A DNA stretch of 64,000 nt from Amycolatopsis sp. cg9. GTDB lineage: Bacteria > Actinomycetota > Actinomycetes > Mycobacteriales > Pseudonocardiaceae. The notes below the pieces were generated by a model. The model saw only the letters and a list, made by a program, of their open reading frames with translations, had not been told where the DNA came from and ran no database searches. The stretch is taken from contig NZ_CP166850.1 in assembly GCF_041346945.1 (NCBI RefSeq), forward strand, positions 6,432,501-6,496,500, in the 5' to 3' direction. A program made the translations under genes and the position numbers. Below are positions 16,551 to 24,959 of this stretch, piece by piece (the first letter of the stretch is position 1; each line of letters opens with the position of its first letter).

Positions 16551-17402
16551 TCAGACGCGGTCGGCGGCGATGAGCAGGTAGTGGAAGCTGCCCTCGCGGT
16601 AGGCCGTCAGGAACGGGTCCTCGATCCCGGTCGCGACCGACGACTGCGCCCGCAGCTCCCAGTAGGGGATCGTCGCGGCGGTCAGGTCGACGACGTTGAT
16701 CGGCACGAACCCGTTGGCGGACAACGCCTTGAAGTAGTCGCCGCGGGCGTGGATGTTGCAGATGTAGTGCTGGTCGATCTGGCTCACCGCCCGCGACCGG
16801 CCGCCCGTCACGTCGTTGTAGCACCCGGTGATGGTCACGTACCGCCCGCCGGGCTTGAGCTGCCGCGCGTGTTCGGCGAAGAGGTCGTGCAGGTCCACGT
16901 ACATCGTGCTCTCGTTGTTCCAGATGCCCTGGAACGCCCCGGTTTCGAAGCCGGTGTCGAGCATGTTCCGCAGGTGGTAGCGCACCGAGCCGTCGATCCC
17001 GCGCCGGCGCACGTGCTCGTTGGCGAACCCGACCTGCTGCTCGGAGATGGAGATCCCGTCGACCTGGCAGCCGAAGCGCAGGTGGGCCATGACGCTCGTG
17101 CCGCCGCGCCCGCAGCCGGCGTCGAGCAGCCGGTCCGACGGCGCGATCGGGCCGAGGTGGTCGAGCAGGACTTCGGCCTGCGCGGTCTCGAGCCGGTGCA
17201 TCTCCGCGATGATCGCCTCGTCGCGCGTCGCCTCGGGGGTTTCGAGGACGGCCGGGTCGTAGTCGCCGAGCCCGTAGTGGTGGTGGTACAGACCGTCGAC
17301 GTCGCCCAGCCGGAGGTTCACCGGATCCTTTTCCGCGTTCCAGTAGTCGGCGACCGACTGCTGGTAAGCGGTGCGGGCCACGGGCTGGTCGAGAGCGGTC
17401 AT
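16551..17402 (-). CDS. mtf: Geranyl diphosphate 2-C-methyltransferase
   Basis: A 283-residue SAM methyltransferase that adds the C-2 methyl group to GPP, the first committed step of 2-methylisoborneol formation. Family marks are Y-W-N-A-E-K-D-P-V-N-L-R-L-G-D near the N-terminus, Y-H-H-H-Y-G, motif I L-L-D-A-G-C-G-R-G-G, and N-N-E-S-T-M-Y-V-D. ATG has GAGGAG seven bases upstream. It is the first gene of the four-gene operon (methyltransferase, cyclase, two shell proteins). It lacks an obvious cargo-loading extension, so it probably works outside the shell or at its surface. Confidence 0.92.
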   Translation of the reverse strand: MTALDQPVARTAYQQSVADYWNAEKDPVNLRLGDVDGLYHHHYGLGDYDPAVLETPEATRDEAIIAEMHRLETAQAEVLLDHLGPIAPSDRLLDAGCGRGGTSVMAHLRFGCQVDGISISEQQVGFANEHVRRRGIDGSVRYHLRNMLDTGFETGAFQGIWNNESTMYVDLHDLFAEHARQLKPGGRYVTITGCYNDVTGGRSRAVSQIDQHYICNIHARGDYFKALSANGFVPINVVDLTAATIPYWELRAQSSVATGIEDPFLTAYREGSFHYLLIAADRV

Positions 17403-17422
17403 CGAGTAACTCCTCGGTCGGT

Positions 17423-17522
17423 TTCCTTGGGGGACAAGGAATCGGCCGGCACCGAGCGAAGGCGCTCCGGCTTCGTCCCCTCGGGATCGACGCTAGTGCC
17501 GGGAGTTTCGCGGGGACAAGGA
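17423..17522 (-). promoter_or_regulatory. Leader inverted repeat and direct repeats before the 2-MIB/encapsulin operon
   Basis: Arms TTCCTTG (17423-17429) and CAAGGAA (17435-17441) form a perfect 7-5-7 palindrome 20 bp upstream of the methyltransferase start. The sequence GGGGACAAGGA that forms its right half recurs at 17512-17522. Either a regulator binds both copies or the first is an mRNA stem-loop near the ribosome-binding site. The 255-bp gap up to the oxidase gene holds no credible reading frame. Confidence 0.45.
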
Positions 17523-17657
17523 GCTTCACTCGCGCCGCTCGGGCGTTGCCCGTCTGGCCCAGTGGCGTCCCTGCACGGGGTGCACCGTGTCCCGGGCAGC
17601 GGCACTCGATCGGGACCCCGGGCACCCCGTCAGGGGGACGGCACGCGACCGTGGGTG

Positions 17658-19196
17658 TCAGACGACTTCGAGGTTGGCCATCATGCCCATGTCTTCGTGT
17701 TCGGCGTTGTGGCAGTGCAAGAGGTACCGCCCGCGGTAGCCGTCGAACCGGGTGACGACCTCCACCGCTTCACCCGGGCGGAGCGCGACGGTGTCCTTGA
17801 GGCCGCCGTCGTGCGGCAGCGGCGGCCGCCCGCCGCGGGAGAGCACCCGGAACGCGGCGAGGTGCAGGTGGACCGGGTGGTGGACGTCCGCGACCAGCCG
17901 CCACACCTCGACGTCGCCGAGCCGGACGGTGACGTCGGTGCGGGCCGGGTCGAACGGCCGCCCGCCGATCACCCAGCCGTGCCCGCCGGGCACCTGCCCG
18001 GCGCTGAAGGAGAACTCGCGCACGCGCACGGGCGGGCCCCACGACGGCAGGTCCGCCGCCGGCACCGGCGGGACCCGGCTGTCGTCGGCCGCGCGGCGCG
18101 CGATCCGGAACGCCAGCACGTCCGCGGTCCGCCCGGCACCGAGCCGGTTGAGCAGCCGGACGCGGCCGCCCACCGGCACCCCCGCGAAGTCGACGACCAC
18201 GTCGTAGCGCTCGGCGGGCGCGATCGGCAGCGAGAGGTGCGTGACCGGCGCCGCGAGCAGGCCCTGGTCCGCGCCGATCTGCGTGAGCGGCAGCCGCCGT
18301 CCGTCGTCGGTGACGGCTTCGAGCTCGTAGTGCCGGGCGTTCGAGGCGTTGAGCAGGCGCAGCCGGTACCGGGCCGCGTCGGCTTCGTGCACCGGCCACG
18401 GCGCGCCGTTCACCAGGATGACGTCGCCAAGCACCCCGCCGAGGAAGCTGTCCCGCACCCCGGGCCGGTCCCGCAGCGTCGCGTCGACCGACGGGTAGTC
18501 GAGCGTCCCGTCCGCGGCGAACGCGCGATCGGTGAGCACCAGCGGCAGTTCGCGTTCCCCGGCGGGCAGGCCGAGCGCCTCTTCGGCGTCGTCGCGGACG
18601 ATGTGGAGCCCGGCGAGGCCGCGCCAGAGCGCCGGCGCGGTGAAGTCCATCCGGTGGTCGTGATACCAGAGCAGCGCCGGGCGCTGGTCCAGCGGGAACG
18701 TGTAGTCGCGCGTCCCTTCGGTGCGCACCGCCCGCGGGTCGGGCATGGCGTGGTGGTCCACCCAGCCCGGGGGCAGCACGAGGTCGGTCGGGTAGCCGTC
18801 CGACGCGGCCGGGGTCCGCCCGCCGTGCAGGTGCACCACGGTCGGCACCGGCAGCTCGTTGCGGTGGGTCACGGTCACCGGCCGGCCGCGCCGCGATTCG
18901 ATCGTCGGGCCGGGGAAGGTGCCGTCGTAGGTCCACATCGGCGTCCGGATCCCGGGCAGGATCTCCAGTTCCGCCACGCGCTGGGTGAGCTCGTAGCGGC
19001 CCGGCGCGACCGGCTTCAGGACGGCGGGCACGGGCAGCGGCACGGTGTACGGCGGAGGCAGCGGGACGGCGCTGCGGAGTTCGGCGCCGGTGACCGGCGG
19101 GCGCCGGGCCAGGCCGGCCGCGGTGGCCAGGCCGGTCGCGGCCAGCAGGCCGAACGCCCCGAGGCCGAGGACCTGGCGCCGGGTCGGCTCACGCAT
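17658..19196 (-). CDS. Exported multicopper oxidase (CotA/phenoxazinone-synthase-like)
   Basis: A 512-residue three-cupredoxin oxidase with a twin-arginine signal (T-R-R-Q-V-L-G-L-G-A-F-G). All four copper signatures are present: H-L-H-G-G, W-Y-H-D-H, H-P-V-H-L-H and H-C-H-N-A-E-H-E-D-M-G-M-M, the last giving the type 1 copper methionine. These enzymes oxidise phenols, bilirubin or metals with O2 outside the membrane. The gene overlaps the small membrane-protein gene by 8 bp, so the pair is co-translated. A LysR gene diverges from the pair. The substrate is not evident; copper resistance, pigment formation and lignin-phenol oxidation are all possible. Confidence 0.9.
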   Translation of the reverse strand: MREPTRRQVLGLGAFGLLAATGLATAAGLARRPPVTGAELRSAVPLPPPYTVPLPVPAVLKPVAPGRYELTQRVAELEILPGIRTPMWTYDGTFPGPTIESRRGRPVTVTHRNELPVPTVVHLHGGRTPAASDGYPTDLVLPPGWVDHHAMPDPRAVRTEGTRDYTFPLDQRPALLWYHDHRMDFTAPALWRGLAGLHIVRDDAEEALGLPAGERELPLVLTDRAFAADGTLDYPSVDATLRDRPGVRDSFLGGVLGDVILVNGAPWPVHEADAARYRLRLLNASNARHYELEAVTDDGRRLPLTQIGADQGLLAAPVTHLSLPIAPAERYDVVVDFAGVPVGGRVRLLNRLGAGRTADVLAFRIARRAADDSRVPPVPAADLPSWGPPVRVREFSFSAGQVPGGHGWVIGGRPFDPARTDVTVRLGDVEVWRLVADVHHPVHLHLAAFRVLSRGGRPPLPHDGGLKDTVALRPGEAVEVVTRFDGYRGRYLLHCHNAEHEDMGMMANLEVV

Positions 19197-19587
19197 CGGC
19201 GGCCGCCCGCGTCAGGGGCCGCCGCCACACCGCGGCGACCAGCACGACGAGCCCCGCGACGGTCAGCACGCCGAGCGGGAGGTGCAGCCACAGCGCGCCG
19301 TCCAGCCCGGCGAAGTACTGGACCGTCTCGGCGGCCGCCACCGCCGTCGTGGCGAAGAACGGCCACGCCCGCCGCAGCCGGGCCCACACCACGACGGCGA
19401 CGACCACCTGGAGGTAGGCGAGCGACGTCACGACGTCGGCACCGGTCGCGTGCAGGCGCAGGGCGTCGTAGTCGCCGCTGAGGTACACGCCGGCGAACAC
19501 CGGCTGGCCGGCGATCGCGACGACGTGCCCGCTCGCGACGGCCCGCAGCGCCCAGCCGGCGGGCCGCGTTTTCGTTGTGCTGTCCAC
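19189..19587 (-). CDS. Small four-helix membrane protein of unknown function
   Basis: A 132-residue protein with about four hydrophobic segments (H-V-V-A-I-A-G-Q-P-V-F-A-G-V-Y-L; Y-L-Q-V-V-V-A-V-V-V-W; the alanine-rich third; L-G-V-L-T-V-A-G-L-V-V-L-V). I do not recognise a named family. Its stop overlaps the oxidase start by 8 bp, which suggests a function linked to the exported oxidase, such as a membrane anchor or electron partner. Two histidines in or near the helices (H21, H46) could bind a metal or heme, but this is speculation. Confidence 0.65.
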   Translation of the reverse strand: MDSTTKTRPAGWALRAVASGHVVAIAGQPVFAGVYLSGDYDALRLHATGADVVTSLAYLQVVVAVVVWARLRRAWPFFATTAVAAAETVQYFAGLDGALWLHLPLGVLTVAGLVVLVAAVWRRPLTRAAADA

Positions 19588-19663
19588 GGTTCGAAGCTAT
19601 GACCGGCGGGCTATCGTGTCTAAGATCAATATCGCTATGCCGTTATGACGGGGGAGGCATGAC
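19588..19663. promoter_or_regulatory. Divergent control region between oxidase pair and LysR gene
   Basis: The 76-bp gap contains an AT-rich island (about 19609-19646) in otherwise very GC-rich DNA, with ATC and GAT half-motifs repeated (TCTAAGATCAATATCGCTAT). This is a plausible LysR binding and shared promoter site, but no perfect T-N11-A box stands out. Confidence 0.4.
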
Positions 19664-20545
19664 GTGGACCTGGGCACGCTGCGGCAGTTCCTGGTGGTGG
19701 CCCGGCTGGAGCACCTCAGCCGCGCGGCCGAAGAACTGCGCGTCGCCCAGCCGTCGCTGAGCCGCACGATCGCGCGGCTGGAGGCCGAGCTCGGCACGCC
19801 GCTGTTCGACCGGGCGGGCCGGCTCCGGCTGAACGACGCCGGCAAGCTCTTCCGCGGCTACGTCGAGCGCTCGCTGGGGGAGCTCGACGCGGGCCGCCGC
19901 GCGGTCGCTGAGACGTCCGGGGAGGGTTACGGAACCGTGCGGCTGGCGTCGGAGTCGTTCCTCACCCTGACCGGTTCGCTCGCGGCGTTCAAGCGGGCCC
20001 ACCCGGCGGTCGAGGTCGTGCTGCACCAGCTGCCCGCCGACGAGATGGCCCGCGCCTTGCGGGCCAAGGAGATCGACCTCTGCGTTGCGTCGCAACCGAT
20101 CCTGGCCGACGGGCTGGCCGGGGCCGAGCTGCTCGACGAGCCGGTGTGGGTGGCCACGCCCGTCGGGCACCGGCTGGCCGGGCGCGCCTCAGTCCGCGTC
20201 GAAGACCTCGCGGACGAGCCCTTCATCACCGCGCGCCGCGGGCACTGGCACCGCCGGTTGCTCGACCGGCTCTTCGCCGCGCGCGACCTGACCCCGAAGA
20301 TCGTCTTCGAAGGCGACGAGCCCGGTGCCATCCAGGAACTCATCAGCGCCGGCCTCGGCATCGGCCTCAACCCGGCGATGGCCCGCCGCGTCGCCGCGCA
20401 GGTGCCGGTCGTGTGGCTCCCGGTGGACAGCCCGGACTGCCGCCGCACGATCACCTTGTGGTGGGTCGCGGGCGCCCGGCTCCCGGGCGCGGCCCGGTTG
20501 ATGCGCACGGCGCTGACCGAGTGGGACTGGGCCCCGCCGGGGTGA
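19664..20545 (+). CDS. LysR-family transcriptional regulator
   Basis: A 293-residue regulator. The winged HTH lies at residues 1-60 (L-R-Q-F-L-V-V-A-R-L-E-H-L-S-R-A-A, then V-A-Q-P-S-L-S-R-T-I). The effector domain covers about 90-290. GTG is the start, as the family sequence begins immediately after it. It is divergent from the membrane-protein/oxidase pair, so it most likely controls that pair and itself. The effector is unknown. Confidence 0.88.
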   Translation: MDLGTLRQFLVVARLEHLSRAAEELRVAQPSLSRTIARLEAELGTPLFDRAGRLRLNDAGKLFRGYVERSLGELDAGRRAVAETSGEGYGTVRLASESFLTLTGSLAAFKRAHPAVEVVLHQLPADEMARALRAKEIDLCVASQPILADGLAGAELLDEPVWVATPVGHRLAGRASVRVEDLADEPFITARRGHWHRRLLDRLFAARDLTPKIVFEGDEPGAIQELISAGLGIGLNPAMARRVAAQVPVVWLPVDSPDCRRTITLWWVAGARLPGAARLMRTALTEWDWAPPG

Positions 20546-20565
20546 TCCGCCCGTAAGCTGGGGCG

Positions 20566-21300
20566 GTGGAGCGGGATGCGGGGCCGCGGAGCGATCATGG
20601 GGATTCCTGGGGCTTGGGGCGGGCGGAGCTGGCTCGCGAACTGGAGCGCGTGGGCGCCGTGGCACTGCGGACGACGGCGTGCGGTCTGCTCTGGATCCCG
20701 GCTCTCGCGTTCTTGCTTTTCTCCTACGGCATCGGTGGCGGTGCCGCTCCCCGGAACACCGCGGCGGGTGTGCTGGCACTCTTCGTGATCGCGGTGTCGT
20801 TGTGCTTTGCGCCGGGGGCGGTGCTGTGGTGGCTGCGCTACGAGTCGGTCCGGCGCACCGGCTGGCGAGCCGCGACGGTCACGGCGGTGGTCGTGGACCC
20901 TAGAGGGTGCCTCGCGGCGTTCGCTCCTCCGGGGCGGAACACCGACAGAAGTCTCGACTACGTCGTCCGATACCGGGGCGGCGGTGGTGCTCGGCTGAAA
21001 GGTGGTGCCAGCTTCTGGCACCACCCTCCGCTTTCGGCCTTCGACGCCGGGCAATCCGCGTGGGTCGGTGGCTCGGGCCGTGCGGGCGTCGTCCTGTTCG
21101 CCTGCACCCGCTGGGGTCCCCGCCGTTCGCGTGCGGTCCCCCGCGACGTTGGCCGGCGTCCTTCCCGCACGCTCGCAGTAGCCGCAGGTCCTGATCCTGC
21201 TTGGCGGTGCGGTGCTAAGGCAGCGGCGCGCGCTCCCCGGTCAGCCCGGCGAGGAGGTCGCCGTGGCCGCCGACGCGGTCGAGGACGTCGTCGGCGGTGA
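20566..21300 (+). CDS. Hypothetical two-helix membrane protein, overlapping ligD
   Basis: A 244-residue frame starting with GTG. Two membrane segments are visible (about residues 38-58 and 66-92), followed by a soluble part with Y-V-V-R-Y-R and A-W-V-G-G-S-G-R-A-G-V-V-L-F. After about residue 185 the composition becomes arginine-rich and the last 86 bp lie antisense to the end of the LigD gene. The original C-terminus may therefore have been altered by a frameshift, with the true protein ending earlier. No family is recognised and no operon partner is visible. Confidence 0.5.
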   Translation: MERDAGPRSDHGDSWGLGRAELARELERVGAVALRTTACGLLWIPALAFLLFSYGIGGGAAPRNTAAGVLALFVIAVSLCFAPGAVLWWLRYESVRRTGWRAATVTAVVVDPRGCLAAFAPPGRNTDRSLDYVVRYRGGGGARLKGGASFWHHPPLSAFDAGQSAWVGGSGRAGVVLFACTRWGPRRSRAVPRDVGRRPSRTLAVAAGPDPAWRCGAKAAARAPRSARRGGRRGRRRGRGRRRR

Positions 21301-23203
21301 ACGTCAGGTGGCTGACGTGCCGGCACGCGCGGACCTCGTCCCACGTCACCGGGGTGGAGACCGTCGGGTGGTCGCGCCCGCGCAGGGAATACGGCGCCAC
21401 CGTCGTCTTGGCCGGGTTGTTCTGGCTCCAGTCGATGAACACGCGGCCGGGCCGCTGCGCCTTGGCCATCACCGCGGTCACCGTCTCCGGCGTCTCCTTC
21501 GCGAGCCGCTGGGCGAGCCGCTTCGCGTAGGCGGACGGGGCCGCCGGGTCGCCGGTCTCGATACCGCAGTAGAGCTGCATCCCCTTCGAGCCGGACGTTT
21601 TCGCGTAGGGCGTGAGCCCGTCGGCGACCAGGACGTCGTGCAGGCGCTCGGCCACCCGGCAGCAGTCCACGATGGACGTTCCCGGGCCGGGATCGAGGTC
21701 GAACACCAGCCGGTCCGGCAGTCCCCGTCCCGTGCCTTCCACTGTCCATTGCGGAACGTGGAGTTCGAGCGCGGCGATGTTCGCCGCCCACACCAGGCCC
21801 GGGAGGTCGTCCAGCAGCGGGTAGTCGATGGTGTCGCCGCTGCCGCGCGAGCCGGTGCTCGGCAGCCGCGCCGTGCGCAGCCAGGACGGCGCGCCGTTCG
21901 GGACGTTCTTCCCGAACCACTTCTCGCCCTCGACGCCGTCCGGGTAGCGGATGAACGTCACCGGGCGGCCGGCCAGGTGCGGCAGCAGCACCGGCGCGAC
22001 GCGGGAGTAGTAGTTGATCACCTCGCCCTTGGTGAAGCCGTCCGCGGGGTAGAGCACCTTGTCCAAATTGGACAGCGTGAGCCGGCGGTCCCCGGCCTGG
22101 ACGGTGATCCGCTGGCCCGGCGGTTCGGGTGGGGGTGGCGGCGGCGGGGCCGGGTCTGCCTGGGGGACCGCGCGCGGGGCGATGACGCCGGCGGGGTCCT
22201 TGTCGGCGCGCAGGCCGCGCCAGGCCGTGTGGCGGACGCGGCCGGCGCGGGTGAACTGCCGGTAGACGACCTCGCCGACCAGGCGCGGCTCGACCCACCG
22301 GGCGCGGGCGGTGTCCTCGCGCGGCGGCGCCGTCGCGAACGGGTGCGTGCGGCGCTCCAGGCGTTCGAGCTGCGCCTTCAGGTCGGCGCGGGCGGCCTGG
22401 CTGAAGCCGGTGCCGACGTCGCCGATGTAGACGAGGGCGCCGGTCCCGGGGTCGTGCGCGCCGAGCAGCAGCCCGCCGAGGGTGCCGGTGAAGCTGCGCT
22501 GGCCCGGCCGCCAGCCGCAGACGACGACTTCCTGGGTCCGGATCAGCGGGTGCTTGAGCCAGGAGTCCGGCCGCTGCCCGGGCACGTAGGCGGAGCTGCG
22601 CAGTTTCGCGACGACGCCTTCGTACCCGGCCGAGGCGGCGTGGGCGAGGAAATCCGCCGGCGTGCGGCGGTCGGCGGCGAGCTCGTCGAAGGTGACCGCG
22701 CGCACCACCGAAACGCGGTACGGGTCGGGCATCGGCAGGCTCTCGAGCAGGGCGCGGCGCTCGTCGTACGGCGTGGCGAGCAGGTCGCGGTCGCCCAGCC
22801 GGAGCAGGTCGAAGGCCAGGAACCGGACGGGCACGTCGGTGAACTCGCGGCCCTTGGGCCCGCTCTGGTGCCGGACCCAGCGGCCGCGGCGTTCCTGCAT
22901 CAGCTCGAAGTCGATCCGGCCGTCCTCGCCGTAGACGACGACTTCGCCGTCCAGGTAGGCGGCCCGGCCCTCGAGCGCCGGGGCGAGGACCCCGTCGAGC
23001 TCGGCGAACTCGGCGGTGAAGTCGATGTTGTTGCGGCTGGTGAGGACGGTGGTGCCGGCCGGGGCGATCCGCATCGCCGCGCGGTAGCCGTCCAGTTTGT
23101 ACTCGTAGGCCCACTCGGGGCCGCTGCGCAGCCGCCCGCCGTCGGCCTTGGCGAGCATCGGCTCGACCCAGGCCGGGGCGCGGGCCGCGTCGTCTGCCGC
23201 CAT
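21215..23203 (-). CDS. ligD: ATP-dependent DNA ligase LigD, ligase-polymerase form
   Basis: A 662-residue NHEJ-type enzyme. The N-terminal half is an ATP-dependent ligase domain with the nucleotidyl lysine Lys36 in E-Y-K-L-D-G-Y-R and D-G-E-V-V-V as motif III. A proline-rich linker (P-P-P-P-P-P-P-E-P-P) joins it to a C-terminal LigD-type primase/polymerase domain (L-T-L-S-N-L-D-K-V-L-Y-P, then F-D-L-D-P-G-P-G-T). The 3'-phosphoesterase domain found in mycobacterial LigD is absent, and the domain order is LIG-POL. Actinobacteria often carry several such proteins. No Ku gene is in the window, so the repair partner is elsewhere. ATG start, isolated gene. Confidence 0.9.
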   Translation of the reverse strand: MAADDAARAPAWVEPMLAKADGGRLRSGPEWAYEYKLDGYRAAMRIAPAGTTVLTSRNNIDFTAEFAELDGVLAPALEGRAAYLDGEVVVYGEDGRIDFELMQERRGRWVRHQSGPKGREFTDVPVRFLAFDLLRLGDRDLLATPYDERRALLESLPMPDPYRVSVVRAVTFDELAADRRTPADFLAHAASAGYEGVVAKLRSSAYVPGQRPDSWLKHPLIRTQEVVVCGWRPGQRSFTGTLGGLLLGAHDPGTGALVYIGDVGTGFSQAARADLKAQLERLERRTHPFATAPPREDTARARWVEPRLVGEVVYRQFTRAGRVRHTAWRGLRADKDPAGVIAPRAVPQADPAPPPPPPPEPPGQRITVQAGDRRLTLSNLDKVLYPADGFTKGEVINYYSRVAPVLLPHLAGRPVTFIRYPDGVEGEKWFGKNVPNGAPSWLRTARLPSTGSRGSGDTIDYPLLDDLPGLVWAANIAALELHVPQWTVEGTGRGLPDRLVFDLDPGPGTSIVDCCRVAERLHDVLVADGLTPYAKTSGSKGMQLYCGIETGDPAAPSAYAKRLAQRLAKETPETVTAVMAKAQRPGRVFIDWSQNNPAKTTVAPYSLRGRDHPTVSTPVTWDEVRACRHVSHLTFTADDVLDRVGGHGDLLAGLTGERAPLP

Positions 23204-23262
23204 GCCGGACCTCCGTCACCTTCCGAAGCCAAGGTAACCCGTTCGGCCTAGTTTTGCCGGGT

Positions 23263-24807
23263 TTACGCAGGTGGCCGGAACGCGCGTGCCCACCGCCCGG
23301 CGTCGACCCCGCCGGCCCAGCACGCCGCGAGGAGGTCGTAGCCGAGGTGGACGAGCGCGGCGTGGGCCGGCCAGTGCGCCCGCGTCCAGCGGACGTCGTT
23401 GTGCGCGGAGTCGACCGCGGCGCGGGTGGCGCCTTCGAGCTCGAACTGCAGGTCGCGCCGCGCAGTCCGGTCCTCGGTCGTCAGCACGGCCTGTGCGGCG
23501 GCGCGGATGCGGGTTTCGGTCCAGCGGAACGTCGTGCGGTGCGCGTTCGGGGCGAGGAGGTACTGCGCGAGGACGGCGAGCGCGACGCCGAGCACGGTCT
23601 CGACGAGCCGGTCGCGCAGCACCGGACCGACCGGGCCGCTCGCCGCGGCGCCCCCGGCGAGCAGCGCGACCGGCGTGATGAAGACGACGGCGACCGCGTA
23701 GTTGCGCGGCACGAACAGCTCGATGCAGAACTGCAGCACCGCGATCGTGGCGACCAGCGCGAGCCCAGCGGGCGCAAGCGCGGACACGGCGGCGAACACC
23801 CCGAGGCCGACGGCGGTCCCGGCGAACCGCTGCAGGCCGCGGACGTTGGCGCGGACCCGGTCGGTGCCCTGCTGCAGGACGACGAGCGCGCTGAGGATCG
23901 CCCAGTGCGGGCGCGCGAGGCCCAGGCTCGCGCTCAGGGTCCCGGCGGCGGCGCAGGTGACGCCGACGCGCAGCGCCGTCACCATCGCGTGCGAGCGGAG
24001 GGTCGCCGACCGGCGCAGCCGGTAGCCCACCCCGGGCCGGGGCAGCGGCAGGGTGGCTTCGTCCTGCCCGCCGGCGGCGTCGGCGAACCGGCGGTGGGCG
24101 GCGATCAGCGTAGTGGCGAGCTCGGAGCCAGCCCCGTGCCCGGCGTCGTGGACGGCGTTCCACGCCGCGGAAATGCTCGAGCCGGCGGCGTGCCGGGCCT
24201 CCGCGCTGGGGTCACCGGCCGCGGCTTCGACGGCGGCGACGGCTCGCCGGACGGCCGCGCGTTCCGGCTTGCCCCGGTCGGCGAGGACACCGGCCATCGA
24301 AACGACCGCCGACGCGAGGCCGCCCAGGGCGGTGCAGCCGACGATGGCCACCGGGTCGGCGCCGGCCTCCGTCGCGACGGTCGCACCGCCACAGACGAGC
24401 GCGAAGAACAGCGCACCGGGCGGCCCGAGCCGGAGCGCGTCGACGGCGTAGACGGCCAGGACGCCGACACCGGTGACCACGACGATGACGGCGGCTTCGC
24501 GGCCACCGGCACGCCCGGCGACGGCACCGAGCGCGGCGGCGAGCAACAGCGCGGCAGCGGAGGTGAGGACGACCCGCGCGCGCACGCGATAGGGCCGCCC
24601 TTCGCCGTAGAGGACGGCGAAGGCGCCGAAGGTGACGAAGAGCGCGATGTCCGCGTGTCCGCTGAGGACGACGACCCCACCGGGAAGGGCAACCGCGGCG
24701 GCGGCCCGCAACCCAGCACTCCACCGCCGACCGGCGGCGGGAAGCGCGAACAGCAGCGCCCGGGGACGAGCGATCCGGGGGAGCGGGTCCGGCTGTTCGG
24801 GTGACAC
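23263..24807 (-). CDS. FUSC-family membrane protein
   Basis: A 514-residue protein with two blocks of about six hydrophobic helices (residues 25-170 and 310-430) separated by a soluble alanine-rich stretch, and a soluble C-terminal part. The second block includes R-P-H-W-A-I-L-S-A-L-V-V-L-Q, typical of the FUSC/aromatic-acid-exporter (YccS, AaeB) superfamily. GTG at 24807 is taken as the start because the similarity begins with R-P-R-A-L-L-F-A-L-P soon after; the open frame further upstream runs through the palindromic repeat and is not coding. The transported compound is unknown. Confidence 0.78.
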   Translation of the reverse strand: MSPEQPDPLPRIARPRALLFALPAAGRRWSAGLRAAAAVALPGGVVVLSGHADIALFVTFGAFAVLYGEGRPYRVRARVVLTSAAALLLAAALGAVAGRAGGREAAVIVVVTGVGVLAVYAVDALRLGPPGALFFALVCGGATVATEAGADPVAIVGCTALGGLASAVVSMAGVLADRGKPERAAVRRAVAAVEAAAGDPSAEARHAAGSSISAAWNAVHDAGHGAGSELATTLIAAHRRFADAAGGQDEATLPLPRPGVGYRLRRSATLRSHAMVTALRVGVTCAAAGTLSASLGLARPHWAILSALVVLQQGTDRVRANVRGLQRFAGTAVGLGVFAAVSALAPAGLALVATIAVLQFCIELFVPRNYAVAVVFITPVALLAGGAAASGPVGPVLRDRLVETVLGVALAVLAQYLLAPNAHRTTFRWTETRIRAAAQAVLTTEDRTARRDLQFELEGATRAAVDSAHNDVRWTRAHWPAHAALVHLGYDLLAACWAGGVDAGRWARAFRPPA

Positions 24808-24885
24808 ACCCCCATTCCAGCACGCGACCCCGGCGGCGGTCGGGTGGGCCGCGAGAGTCCAGCCTCTCGCGGCCCGGCTCCCGAA

Positions 24886-24940
24886 CGTCATGAAAGGGTC
24901 GTTCACCGCGCCAGACGTCATGAACGACTCGTTCATGACG
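24886..24940. repeat. Palindromic intergenic repeat (two related copies)
   Basis: 24916-24940 is a perfect 25-bp palindrome with arms CGTCATGAACGA and TCGTTCATGACG around a single C. A degenerate related copy, CGTCATGAAAGGGTCGTTCA, lies at 24886-24905. The pair sits in the 152-bp gap between the FUSC gene start and the TetR gene stop. The form recalls dispersed intergenic palindromes of Amycolatopsis; that recollection is not checked. It may also end the TetR transcript. Confidence 0.7.
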
Positions 24941-24959
24941 TCCAGGGAGGAACCTCGGG

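Noticed and set aside
14907..19481. Very long plus-strand open frame opposite the encapsulin, terpene and oxidase genes
   Set aside because: It is an antisense shadow caused by high GC at third positions; the minus-strand genes have clear family motifs and the plus-strand translation has biased, repetitive composition.
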